Positions 1 through 5,568 are shown, counted from the stretch's first letter. The stretch is DNA of 7,029 nucleotides from Methanosarcinaceae archaeon (GCA_020793555.1 DQIO01000203.1:1-7029); one strand, 5' to 3'. Numbers and translations: made by a program. Notes: generated by a model from the sequence alone, not told the origin.

Positions 1-109
1 TTCAGGAATTTTGGTGATCCCATGATTGGATATTTTGCGGCATGGGTTGATAGGTATTGTGGTTGTTATAAATTTTTGTGTAGTCCCGAATGTTTTGATC
101 TTAATTATA

Positions 110-130
110 ATACCCCGCAGCTCTGCTGCG
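110..130. repeat. Palindromic hairpin element, copy A
   Basis: The element starts with ATACCCC and forms a 6-bp stem CGCAGC/GCTGCG around a TCT loop (arms 116-121 and 125-130). The CCCC foot is not fully matched on the 3' side, which reads ATTGGG. It is a clear relative of the element 64 bases further on and shares the ATACCCC foot, the CAGC-TCT-GCTG core and the spacing. It looks like a REP-like or MITE-like dispersed palindromic unit, but no transposase for it is in the window. Confidence 0.6.
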
Positions 131-173
131 ATTGGGATGAGTTAATGCAACCTCGTTAGCTTTAGACATTAAG

Positions 174-197
174 ATACCCCACAGCTCTGCTGTGGGG
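174..197. repeat. Palindromic hairpin element, copy B (perfect)
   Basis: A perfect 9-bp stem, CCCCACAGC (177-185) with GCTGTGGGG (189-197), encloses a TCT loop and is preceded by ATA as in copy A. Relative to copy A, one stem pair has changed on both sides (G117-C129 in A, A181-T193 in B), so pairing is preserved. That suggests the folded form is what was maintained or mobilised. It is followed by AGGTTCAT. It could be a REP/MITE end recognised by a transposase of the Y1 (REP-associated) type, or an unlinked terminator-like hairpin. The first is inference only. Confidence 0.65.
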
Positions 198-259
198 AGG
201 TTCATAAAGATGAAAACATATCGCGAGTGGGACTTGAGTGCATGAAAATTGTGGGCTAA

Positions 260-297
260 AACGACAGTCTCGGGAAATTAAAACGAGACTGTGCGTT
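260..297 (-). terminator. Inverted repeat downstream of cofC, possible terminator
   Basis: The arms ACAGTCTCG (264-272) and CGAGACTGT (284-292) are perfectly complementary around an 11-base AT-rich loop. The stem can extend by AACG/CGTT (260-263 with 294-297) past one bulged base. It begins about 40 bases beyond the cofC stop. Read in the direction of the operon, the loop contains TTTT and the 3' foot continues CGTTTTAG, so a modest T-rich tract is present. Archaeal termination depends mainly on T-rich tracts, and this one is short. A mobile-element end is an alternative. Confidence 0.35.
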
Positions 298-338
298 AAA
301 TTTGTATAAGTGAGGGTTTTTCCGACAATTTCAATCAA

Positions 339-968
339 TCACAACGCAGACGAAAGTTTAACTCTTTCCTTGCTGACCTCAATATCAAATTTCTGCTTAA
401 TATAATCCTTCGCCATACCATGTCCATGTAACAAGAGTTCAACAAGGTCTTGTGGCTCATCGATGTCGATACTCGCCAAAAATGAATCATATACATATAT
501 AGATTGTGACATATCTTTTACAATATCACAATGCGTTCTAAAACTGGAGCCATAATACTTAACATGAAAATGGGTAGGATCTTTTATATACAGGATATTC
601 GTGCCTCCACCTCTCCCGGGTACGATTATAACATCTTTATCAGATGCTGTGATCTCCCGGATATGACGTTTAGTAACAAGCGGAAGATCTGCCATTATGA
701 TCATGACAGGCTCGCTAATTTTCGTGAGATACTGATTGAGTACTTCATTCAATCCTAATTCGCTAACAATGACATTCGTTTCAATGTCATCAGCTACGCC
801 ATAAATAGATGTTGTGAGAATGTCAATTTTATTAACATCAGCCTTAGAAAGAGTATTGAGCACATCTTTTAGCATGAGTTCAACAAATTCCTCGCGTTCG
901 CCGAGTGTCAATACAGAAGAAAGTCTGGACTTTGCATTTTCTTTTTTGTAGGGTATTACTGCTCTCAT
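339..968 (-). CDS. cofC: CofC: 2-phospho-L-lactate (or PEP) guanylyltransferase
   Basis: This 209-residue protein has the length of the family. CofC transfers GMP from GTP to a phosphorylated three-carbon acid, 2-phospho-L-lactate in the classical scheme or phosphoenolpyruvate in later work. The GDP-linked product is then used by CofD to extend FO. The fold is a GT-A nucleotidyltransferase. Visible marks are the N-terminal nucleotide loop with IPYKKENAKSRLS (residues 5-17), the strand and metal-binding aspartate in IIMADLPLV (D94), the glycine-rich PGRGGGTN (117-124), FRTHCDI (143-149) and DIDEPQDL (168-175). A longer frame reaches up to 1151, but its extra 61 residues lie inside cofH and look nothing like CofC. 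The ATG at 968 follows the cofH stop by one base, has a good ribosome site, and gives the canonical N-terminus. It is the last gene of the operon. Soluble cytoplasmic enzyme. Confidence 0.92.
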   Translation of the reverse strand: MRAVIPYKKENAKSRLSSVLTLGEREEFVELMLKDVLNTLSKADVNKIDILTTSIYGVADDIETNVIVSELGLNEVLNQYLTKISEPVMIIMADLPLVTKRHIREITASDKDVIIVPGRGGGTNILYIKDPTHFHVKYYGSSFRTHCDIVKDMSQSIYVYDSFLASIDIDEPQDLVELLLHGHGMAKDYIKQKFDIEVSKERVKLSSAL

Positions 969-969
969 A

Positions 970-2061
970 TCATACACCTCGATATAAAGTGGTTCGTTGT
1001 TTTGGATCTCTGCCCGCGCCCCGAATAAGCCATTTAAATTCCTCAGGTGACATATACTCACCATGGTTTGCACCTGCTGACTTTGAGATCTTCTCTTCCA
1101 TGAGGGTACCCCCAAGGTCGTTGGCACCGCAACTAAGCGCAAACTGGGCAAGTTTTTTCCCGAGTTTCACCCAGCTTGCCTGAATATTATCAACATGAGT
1201 GTTTAAGAGTATGCGTGCAATTGCATGCAGCTTAAGGTCTTCAAGTCCGGTCGTGCTGAACTTTCCCGATCTTAACAATTCTTCACCGAGCTTGTTATTA
1301 TATGGCATAAACGGCAGTGGCACAAATTCCGTAAATCCGCCTGTCTGTTTCTGAATATTTCGTATCGTCATAATATGGTCGATACGCTCCTCTATTGTTT
1401 CAATGTGCCCGTACATAATCGTTGCAGTTGTGGGTATTCCAGTCTTGTGTGCAAGCGTGACAACATCCACCCATTCTGCTGTTTTGAGTTTTTTCGGGCA
1501 AATAACATTCCGCACGCGGTCAGAAAGTATCTCTGCAGCAGTGCCGGGCATTGTATCAAGACCACTTCTTTTAAGTTCAACAAGCGCATCCTTGACCGAC
1601 ATGTCACTCAACCGCGCTGCATGATATACCTCCATTGGAGAGAATGCATGTATGTGCATATCTGGAAATTCTGCCTTTACCGTTTCAAGTATTTCCTGAT
1701 AAAAATCAAGTCCCACATCCGGAAGAAGTCCTCCCTGGATGCATACCTCCGTTGAACCGGTTTTTGCGGCACTCTTTACCTTTTCCATTATCTCGTCAAA
1801 ACTAAGGCGAAATCCTCCATTGCCATTAGCCTTGAATGCACAGAAACCACAGGTTCCAACACATATATTTGTGAAATTTATGTTCCTGTTGACAATATAC
1901 GTTACCGTGTTTCCAACAGCCTTTTCCCGCAACGCATTTGCAAATGAAAAAAGTTCAAGCGGTTGTGCATCAAGAAGCTGCAAAGCATCATCTTTTGTAC
2001 ATTCCCCAATAAGGGAACGTTGAATTATATCATCCGGGATATTTGAATTTACGAGCACCAT
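970..2061 (-). CDS. cofH: CofH: FO synthase subunit 2 (radical SAM)
   Basis: CofH is the radical-SAM enzyme that joins a tyrosine-derived 4-hydroxybenzyl group to 5-amino-6-ribitylaminouracil; CofG then cyclises the product to the deazaflavin FO. The protein has 363 residues, normal for a stand-alone CofH. The [4Fe-4S]-binding motif is C67-x3-C71-x2-C74 within [13 protein letters not shown], preceded by [11 protein letters not shown], which is typical of the CofH/MqnC group. Further family-like stretches are [22 protein letters not shown] and [10 protein letters not shown], and the C-terminal region holds an ASWVKLG segment and LGGTLMEE. The ATG is the first possible start, since TAA and TGA lie directly upstream in frame. 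Its ribosome site is weak: TGATC at 2066-2070 is four bases from the ATG, and there is no GAGG. MqnC/MqnE-like menaquinone enzymes are the main look-alikes, but the cofG and cofC neighbours settle the call. Confidence 0.94.
   Translation of the reverse strand: MVLVNSNIPDDIIQRSLIGECTKDDALQLLDAQPLELFSFANALREKAVGNTVTYIVNRNINFTNICVGTCGFCAFKANGNGGFRLSFDEIMEKVKSAAKTGSTEVCIQGGLLPDVGLDFYQEILETVKAEFPDMHIHAFSPMEVYHAARLSDMSVKDALVELKRSGLDTMPGTAAEILSDRVRNVICPKKLKTAEWVDVVTLAHKTGIPTTATIMYGHIETIEERIDHIMTIRNIQKQTGGFTEFVPLPFMPYNNKLGEELLRSGKFSTTGLEDLKLHAIARILLNTHVDNIQASWVKLGKKLAQFALSCGANDLGGTLMEEKISKSAGANHGEYMSPEEFKWLIRGAGRDPKQRTTLYRGV
975..980 (-). promoter_or_regulatory. Ribosome binding site of cofC, decides its start
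   Basis: On the minus strand this reads GAGGTG, a strong Shine-Dalgarno match, with six bases before the ATG at 968. It lies within the last codons of cofH, so cofC translation is probably coupled to cofH. It supports 968 against the upstream in-frame starts. Confidence 0.75.
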
Positions 2062-2068
2062 TTAAGAT

Positions 2069-2086
2069 CAGGTCCAGGTCCAGGTC
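2069..2086. repeat. Tandem hexamer (CAGGTC)x3 in the cofH leader
   Basis: Three exact copies of CAGGTC follow one another, ending in CA, in the 95-base gap between cofG and cofH, 8-25 bases before the cofH start. On the transcript the unit is GACCTG. The copies cannot pair with each other on one strand, so this is not a hairpin. It occupies the place where a Shine-Dalgarno sequence would be expected. No other tandem array of this kind occurs in the operon. Confidence 0.85.
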
Positions 2087-2156
2087 CATTATTACTATTA
2101 TGTCCACAATCAACAAAGTCTGCAATTTGAATGGTCTTTAATACAACATGTTAGTT

Positions 2157-3170
2157 TTAAGTCTTGCGATACCCATCTCCATCAGCTAATTTTTCGACGA
2201 GTTCTTTAACGCCGTTGCCATACCAACCTTTTTTAATATATTGTGGATAAATGGGTAATCTTTCGCGCAATTGTACGCTCTTGACCATTTTTTGTAGATT
2301 GGAAACACTTGGCCATTCCGCTTCAGGATTTATCCAATCAATTGTTGTTGGGGATATGCCCCCTAAATCTGATGCACCCGATTGTACCAGTAAATAAGGG
2401 TCAATAAGATTTGGGGCAACCTGGACTGTAACATCTTCAGGCAGTATGTCGCGTGCGAGTAAAACTGCCTGCACCATTTCCTGTTTTGCAGGAGGTTTGT
2501 GTTTACTCATAGGTGTATTGGGTTTTGGCATAAAGTTCTGGATAATAACTTCCTGTATGTGCCCATACCTTTCATGGATATTTGCAATCGATTGCAGTGA
2601 ATTTATCCTGTCATCCAGAGTCTCTCCGATACCGACTAAAATCCCTGTTGTAAATGGTATCTTAAGTTTTCCAGCCGCTTTAATAGCATCAAGCCGCAAA
2701 GCAGGATCCTTTCCCACACAATCGTTATGTGCCATGTCGGGTGCATCAAGTTTTGCAGTTGTCTCAAGCATAAGCCCAAGGCTTGCGTTTAAAGGTTTCA
2801 GGATTTTAAGCCGAGAACTGTCAAGTATGCCTGCATTGGTGTGTGGAAGCAAACCGATCTTAATCGCAATCTCACACAATTCAGCCACATATTCCACTGT
2901 TGACGAATAACCAAGGTCTTGAAGCCATTCCCTGTATTCTACAACCTCTTCTGCATATTCGCCAAACGTAAAAAGGACTTCAGTACAACCTGCCCTTTTT
3001 CCATTTTCAAGAATCGGGATTATCTCTTCAATATGCATAAGGTGTGCATCTTCGTCATCCGGTTTACGCTTAAACCCGCAATATCCACATTTGTTTCTAC
3101 AAATATTGGTTACCGGTACAAACACATTACGGCAATATGTAACAAAATCCGGCATCTTAACGTCCTTCAT
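2157..3170 (-). CDS. cofG: CofG: FO synthase subunit 1 (radical SAM)
   Basis: CofG is the radical-SAM subunit that completes formation of the 7,8-didemethyl-8-hydroxy-5-deazariboflavin (FO) ring from the CofH product. The 337-residue protein begins almost at the catalytic domain. The cluster motif is C24-x3-C28-x2-C31 in NICRNKCGYCGF, preceded by CRNVFVPVT, a CofG hallmark. Downstream are EVLFTFGE, the conserved HTNAGIL segment, TTGILVGIGET (the GxIxGxxE-like SAM strand), IIQNFMPKPNTPM and the C-terminal ASDLGGISPTTIDWINPEAEWP. The start at 3170 overlaps the stop of the preceding oxidoreductase gene as ATGA, indicating coupled translation. An internal ATG at 3155 (residue 6) has the better ribosome site, AAGGA at 3163-3167, so the true N-terminus could be MPDFV. 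Neither choice affects the enzyme core. Confidence 0.94.
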   Translation of the reverse strand: MKDVKMPDFVTYCRNVFVPVTNICRNKCGYCGFKRKPDDEDAHLMHIEEIIPILENGKRAGCTEVLFTFGEYAEEVVEYREWLQDLGYSSTVEYVAELCEIAIKIGLLPHTNAGILDSSRLKILKPLNASLGLMLETTAKLDAPDMAHNDCVGKDPALRLDAIKAAGKLKIPFTTGILVGIGETLDDRINSLQSIANIHERYGHIQEVIIQNFMPKPNTPMSKHKPPAKQEMVQAVLLARDILPEDVTVQVAPNLIDPYLLVQSGASDLGGISPTTIDWINPEAEWPSVSNLQKMVKSVQLRERLPIYPQYIKKGWYGNGVKELVEKLADGDGYRKT

Positions 3171-4468
3171 AAAATCGTTTCCATTGTGTTTACCACACCA
3201 AGCGCAATGCCTTCTACTTCTATTCCGCCTTCACCTTTTGCCCCGTCGCCTACGATGAAAAGGTTATTGATAGGGGTTGTATTCTTGACATTGACATCAA
3301 GACCTGATGCAGACCTGTTGACTGGCCATCCACCCGAATGGGACTGTATCAGCAAAACCTCATATTTCTTTCCTGCAAATATATCATTGATATCCTGCAA
3401 GCCAAGTTCGATCTCTTGTTCAAGTTCATCGAGTTTATCCCATTGTACACACTGATGAGAAACTGCAAGGTGCTTGCCAGGTGGTGCAAGATTAGGATCA
3501 ATGTTCGTAACCTCGTTTATGCCATTTACCCGCTTTGCATAAGGTGTCAGCAACACACCTCCATGTCCGATCAAAGGCTCATCGGCAGCCAGACAAATCT
3601 TTATACCGGCAGATGGTCTTATTTTTTTAAGTTTTTCAAGGTATTGCCGGTATTCATCTGATGAGTCAACACCTTCGTATAATTTGTTCGTTTCAATGTG
3701 TCCGATGTCGCTAATAACAATGTCAGCAAAATGTTTATTTCCATTTACTTCAACACCAATTGCCTTATTATTTTCAACCAATATACGCAAAACTTCTTTA
3801 TCTGTATGTATTGTGCCGCCGTTTGATGTGATTACATCTGCAAGTGCATCGACAACCGCTTTGCAGCCCCCAATGGGGACACCGGATCCGCTATAGCGAT
3901 AGAGGTTTGAAAATATCGAAAATGCTTCTTTTGCAGAGGTGTCTGCACCTTTTAGACTCAATGACCAGCCGCAGAACGAATCTGCAAGTTTGACCAGCCA
4001 TTCGTCTTTGATATATCGGGTAAACCATTCTTCGAGTGAGCCGTTTTTTGGTGGAAATGTTTTTGTTACAAGCATTAAGACTGCAATTTTTAGCCTGTTT
4101 ATTGCAGAAAGCGGATCTGGAAATTTTCCAAAAGGTATGTCTGTGTATCCGTTTTTGTAATCATTGTCTTCTTTTTTTAAAGGAATACGTATTACTGCCA
4201 TGGGTTTGGAGCGCACAATATTCACATTGGCACCCACACTTTCCAGCATTTGTGCCAGAGGTCCGGTAGGTCCATGAGGTATCATGTGAAGGGCACCTGT
4301 TGAAAGACTGAAACCCTTGTAATCAATATTTGTGAACCGGCCGCCAATCATTGGCAGTCGCTCAAACACTTCTACTTCATAACCTGACGTGGCAAGTTTT
4401 GCTGCGCTTAAGAGTCCACCAAGTCCGGCACCGATCACCAATGCGGTGGGTTTGGATGAATTATTCAT
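3167..4468 (-). CDS. FAD-dependent oxidoreductase, phytoene-desaturase-like
   Basis: This 433-residue flavoprotein has an N-terminal Rossmann FAD site, VIGAGLGGL (11-19), with the ribose-binding acidic residue E36 after the second strand (EVEVFER). The GGR of IGGR (41-44) is followed by YKGFSLSTGALHMIP, and the C-terminal FAD strand is LFIVGDG (D at about 408) followed by GGIEVEGIALG. This arrangement is that of the CrtI/amine-oxidase superfamily, whose members oxidise or reduce isoprenoid and related double bonds. I see no membrane segment and no N-terminal signal. It is translationally coupled on both sides: ATGA overlap with a small ferredoxin upstream and with cofG downstream. The substrate cannot be read from sequence. 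Coupling to a ferredoxin suggests a reductase, perhaps for an F420 precursor or for isoprenoid lipid or quinone chains. Starts further upstream (to 4519) lie inside the ferredoxin gene and are rejected. Confidence 0.85.
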   Translation of the reverse strand: MNNSSKPTALVIGAGLGGLLSAAKLATSGYEVEVFERLPMIGGRFTNIDYKGFSLSTGALHMIPHGPTGPLAQMLESVGANVNIVRSKPMAVIRIPLKKEDNDYKNGYTDIPFGKFPDPLSAINRLKIAVLMLVTKTFPPKNGSLEEWFTRYIKDEWLVKLADSFCGWSLSLKGADTSAKEAFSIFSNLYRYSGSGVPIGGCKAVVDALADVITSNGGTIHTDKEVLRILVENNKAIGVEVNGNKHFADIVISDIGHIETNKLYEGVDSSDEYRQYLEKLKKIRPSAGIKICLAADEPLIGHGGVLLTPYAKRVNGINEVTNIDPNLAPPGKHLAVSHQCVQWDKLDELEQEIELGLQDINDIFAGKKYEVLLIQSHSGGWPVNRSASGLDVNVKNTTPINNLFIVGDGAKGEGGIEVEGIALGVVNTMETIL

Positions 4469-4626
4469 AACGATACCTCGATGGCTTTCATTGGACAGTA
4501 GCTTACACATACTCTGCAATCAATGCAAGCATCTGTTATGTGTGCCTTTCCTTTGACCCTGATGGCATCTGTTTTACAAAACGCCACGCATTGACTGCAT
4601 CCAACACAATCATTATTAATTCTCAT
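4465..4626 (-). CDS. Small 2[4Fe-4S] ferredoxin
   Basis: This 53-residue protein is short enough to be missed by length-filtered gene calling but is unmistakable. It has two complete C-x2-C-x2-C-x3-C sets, C7/C10/C13/C17 (CVGCSQCVAFCK) and C34/C37/C40/C44 (CIDCRVCVSYCP), in the symmetrical layout of bacterial-type ferredoxins that carry two [4Fe-4S] clusters. The second set ends in the usual Cys-Pro; the first is followed by Lys. It has no extra domain or transport signal, so it is a soluble one-electron carrier. The ATG at 4626 has GGTGA (4633-4637) six bases upstream, and another ATG at 4631 is followed at once by a stop. The gene is first in the operon and its TGA overlaps the ATG of the FAD oxidoreductase (ATGA), so the two are probably made in fixed proportion as redox partners. 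A fused or longer ferredoxin is excluded by the stops. Confidence 0.92.
   Translation of the reverse strand: MRINNDCVGCSQCVAFCKTDAIRVKGKAHITDACIDCRVCVSYCPMKAIEVSL
4475..4479 (-). promoter_or_regulatory. Ribosome binding site of the FAD oxidoreductase
   Basis: Minus-strand GAGGT lies six bases before the ATG at 4468, the same spacing as the cofC and ferredoxin sites. It sits within the final codons of the ferredoxin gene and fixes the oxidoreductase start at 4468 rather than at the longer in-frame possibilities. Confidence 0.7.
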
Positions 4627-4660
4627 TACATTTCACCGGAAATATTCTGAAAGTTTCAAC

Positions 4661-4686
4661 AATTTTGATAATTTTGGTAATTTGGT
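4661..4686. repeat. Short direct repeats AATTTTGRT at the operon start site
   Basis: AATTTTGAT (4661-4669) and AATTTTGGT (4670-4678) are followed by a one-base-shorter version AATTTGGT (4679-4686), head to tail without gaps. They lie 35-60 bases upstream of the ferredoxin ATG, between its likely TATA box and the coding start, where a repressor would block transcription. The region is very AT-rich, so chance is possible. Confidence 0.45.
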
Positions 4687-4694
4687 TTATTAAA
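4686..4694 (-). promoter_or_regulatory. Possible TATA box for the ferredoxin-cofC operon
   Basis: Minus-strand TTTAATAAA centred near 4690 is the best TATA-like match upstream of the operon. Initiation about 26 bases on, near 4664, would give a leader of roughly 37 bases that includes the GGTGA ribosome site. The BRE side reads AGACC, which is not a strong match, and other AT-rich segments nearby could also serve. Confidence 0.35.
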
Positions 4695-4775
4695 GGTCTC
4701 AATAATCAAAAGGATTACTGTTTCAAGGCTATTGGTGTTATTATGGCTTTAAGTATCTACTTGTCATTTTACCGG

Positions 4776-4799
4776 ATTTGCATAATCTGTTATGCAAAT
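4776..4799. promoter_or_regulatory. Perfect 10-bp palindrome, candidate Lrp-type operator
   Basis: ATTTGCATAA (4776-4785) and TTATGCAAAT (4790-4799) are exact reverse complements around TCTG. The site lies in the divergent region, ending about 30 bases upstream of the BRE/TATA of the Lrp-like gene and about 85-90 bases upstream of the operon's presumed TATA box. Dyad-symmetric AT-rich sites upstream of promoters are typical of Lrp/AsnC dimers, and autoregulation from a divergent spacer is common in that family. It could act on either or both units. It lacks a following T tract, so a terminator is unlikely. Confidence 0.55.
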
Positions 4800-4829
4800 G
4801 ATGATTTTGTTATCAAATTATCACAACAA

Positions 4830-4842
4830 CGAAAAATATATC
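4830..4842 (+). promoter_or_regulatory. Archaeal BRE/TATA promoter of the Lrp-like gene
   Basis: CGAAAAATATATC combines a purine-rich BRE-like CGAAA with an AAATATA TATA element centred near 4837. Archaeal initiation about 26 bases downstream falls near 4864, only some eight bases before the ATG at 4872. The mRNA would therefore be leaderless or nearly so, which agrees with the absence of a Shine-Dalgarno sequence. Confidence 0.55.
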
Positions 4843-4871
4843 ATTTATTATTGCGTAAATGATAGATTGAT

Positions 4872-5321
4872 ATGGACGAGGTGAATTTTGCGATCCTTGA
4901 GCACCTGTCACAAAACAGCAGGATGCACAGTACAGAGATTGCAAATAGTTTGGGACTGGCAACATCTACAGTTCACAAAAGAATCGAAAAGATGCGAGAA
5001 TCAGGCGTTATCAAAGAGTTTACGATAACGATCGATCCGGCAGTTGTAGGTCTTAATATTACAACGTATATTGGCATAAACATTGATCACAGTAAAAGAA
5101 TCAATATCATTAACAAATTAAAAGGAATACAGGACATTCTTGAGATCAATGAACTTCTGGAGCCTTATGATCTTATGATAAAGGTGCGCACATTTGATAT
5201 ACACTCACTAAAAGAAAATGTATTGCATGTGCTTAACAATCTTGATGGGGTTATGGATTCAAGTAGTATATTGACAACTAAATGCCATAAGGAAAAGGCA
5301 TGTAACATATTGAGAAAGTGA
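4872..5321 (+). CDS. Lrp/AsnC-family transcriptional regulator
   Basis: The 149-residue protein has the normal length and two-part build of archaeal Lrp-like (feast/famine) regulators. Residues 1-50 form the winged helix-turn-helix: FAILEHLSQNSRMHSTEIANSLGLATSTVHKRIEKM is the classic AsnC pattern, followed by the wing GVIKEFTITIDP. Residues from about 65 form the RAM/ligand-binding domain (YIGINID...DILEINELLEPYDLMIKVRTFDIHSL...). The C-terminus carries two cysteines (TKCHKEKAC), possibly redox- or metal-responsive, which is speculation. Such proteins form dimers and octamers and bind amino acids or other small metabolites. The gene is divergent from the F420-biosynthesis operon and shares a 245-base control region containing a strong palindrome, which makes it the likely regulator of that operon and of itself. 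The ATG at 4872 gives the family N-terminus; it has no ribosome site upstream. The ligand is unknown. Confidence 0.93.
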   Translation: MDEVNFAILEHLSQNSRMHSTEIANSLGLATSTVHKRIEKMRESGVIKEFTITIDPAVVGLNITTYIGINIDHSKRINIINKLKGIQDILEINELLEPYDLMIKVRTFDIHSLKENVLHVLNNLDGVMDSSSILTTKCHKEKACNILRK

Positions 5322-5400
5322 TATTTAAAATATGGATTTCCTCAATATTGAGTGGGTAAATATTAGATGGGATTTACAGGGTGGGGCGAGCCACTTGTAT

Positions 5401-5427
5401 CTTGTCAATCATGTTCATCCTGTCCAT
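5401..5427. repeat. Three degenerate 9-base tandem repeats
   Basis: CTTGTCAAT, CATGTTCAT and CCTGTCCAT follow each other in exact 9-base register (consensus CNTGTYMAT). The preceding GGGATTTACAGGGTG (5370-5384) has a flavour of the complementary form (TTTACAGG). Similar TGTCAATCCTGT-like strings occur between genes in many anaerobic prokaryotes; that is general recollection, and their role is unknown to me. Confidence 0.55.
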
Positions 5428-5568
5428 TTATTCAGGCAATACGATTCTATATTTGACGATATATCCTAAATAACTGCACTCTTCGATTCGAAATCTGGGT
5501 CGCGTTGATGAAGATATGATGGTATTTTATCCTGACTAATGATAGATCTGAACTTCGAGATAAATATT

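Larger units (their letters stand above)
1..338. other. Intergenic region with hairpin elements, no convincing gene
   Basis: I find no gene here that I would defend. A frame open from base 1 runs on the plus strand to a TAG at 157-159 (52 codons, no start inside the window), but it passes straight through the first hairpin and matches no family I recognise. An 11-codon ATG frame at 210-245 (MKTYREWDLSA then stop) resembles, at most, the first residues of some transposases. The stretch is dominated by inverted repeats: two related hairpins at 110-130 and 174-197, and another at 260-297. A small TTCAT/ATGAA inverted repeat lies at 201-214. The picture fits an operon end followed by decayed or non-autonomous repeat elements. 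Confidence 0.5.

Noticed and set aside
110..197. CRISPR array
   Set aside because: Only two imperfect copies, strongly palindromic, with no regular spacers and no cas genes nearby.
969..1151. In-frame N-terminal extension of CofC by 61 residues
   Set aside because: It lies inside cofH on the same strand, has no family resemblance, and the internal ATG at 968 has a strong GAGGTG site and the canonical CofC N-terminus.
970..2061. CofH as a menaquinone enzyme (MqnC/MqnE-like)
   Set aside because: The radical-SAM motif is shared, but adjacent cofG and cofC and the CofH-like segments make the F420 role far more likely.
2919..3455. Plus-strand 178-codon frame opposite cofG and the flavoprotein
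   Set aside because: Antisense shadow of two well-supported coding genes, with low-complexity serine-rich translation.
4469..4519. Longer start for the FAD oxidoreductase
   Set aside because: The added 17 residues overlap the ferredoxin gene; the GAGGT site and ATGA overlap fix the start at 4468, directly before the FAD-binding strand.
4665..4862. Plus-strand 65-codon hydrophobic frame with TTG start
   Set aside because: It covers the direct repeats, the palindrome and the BRE/TATA of the divergent control region, has no ribosome site, and its composition is what AT-rich spacer gives.
5332..5469. 45-codon ATG frame just after the regulator gene
   Set aside because: It reads through palindromes and the dispersed 9-mer repeats, matches no family, and has only a weak GTGAT upstream.
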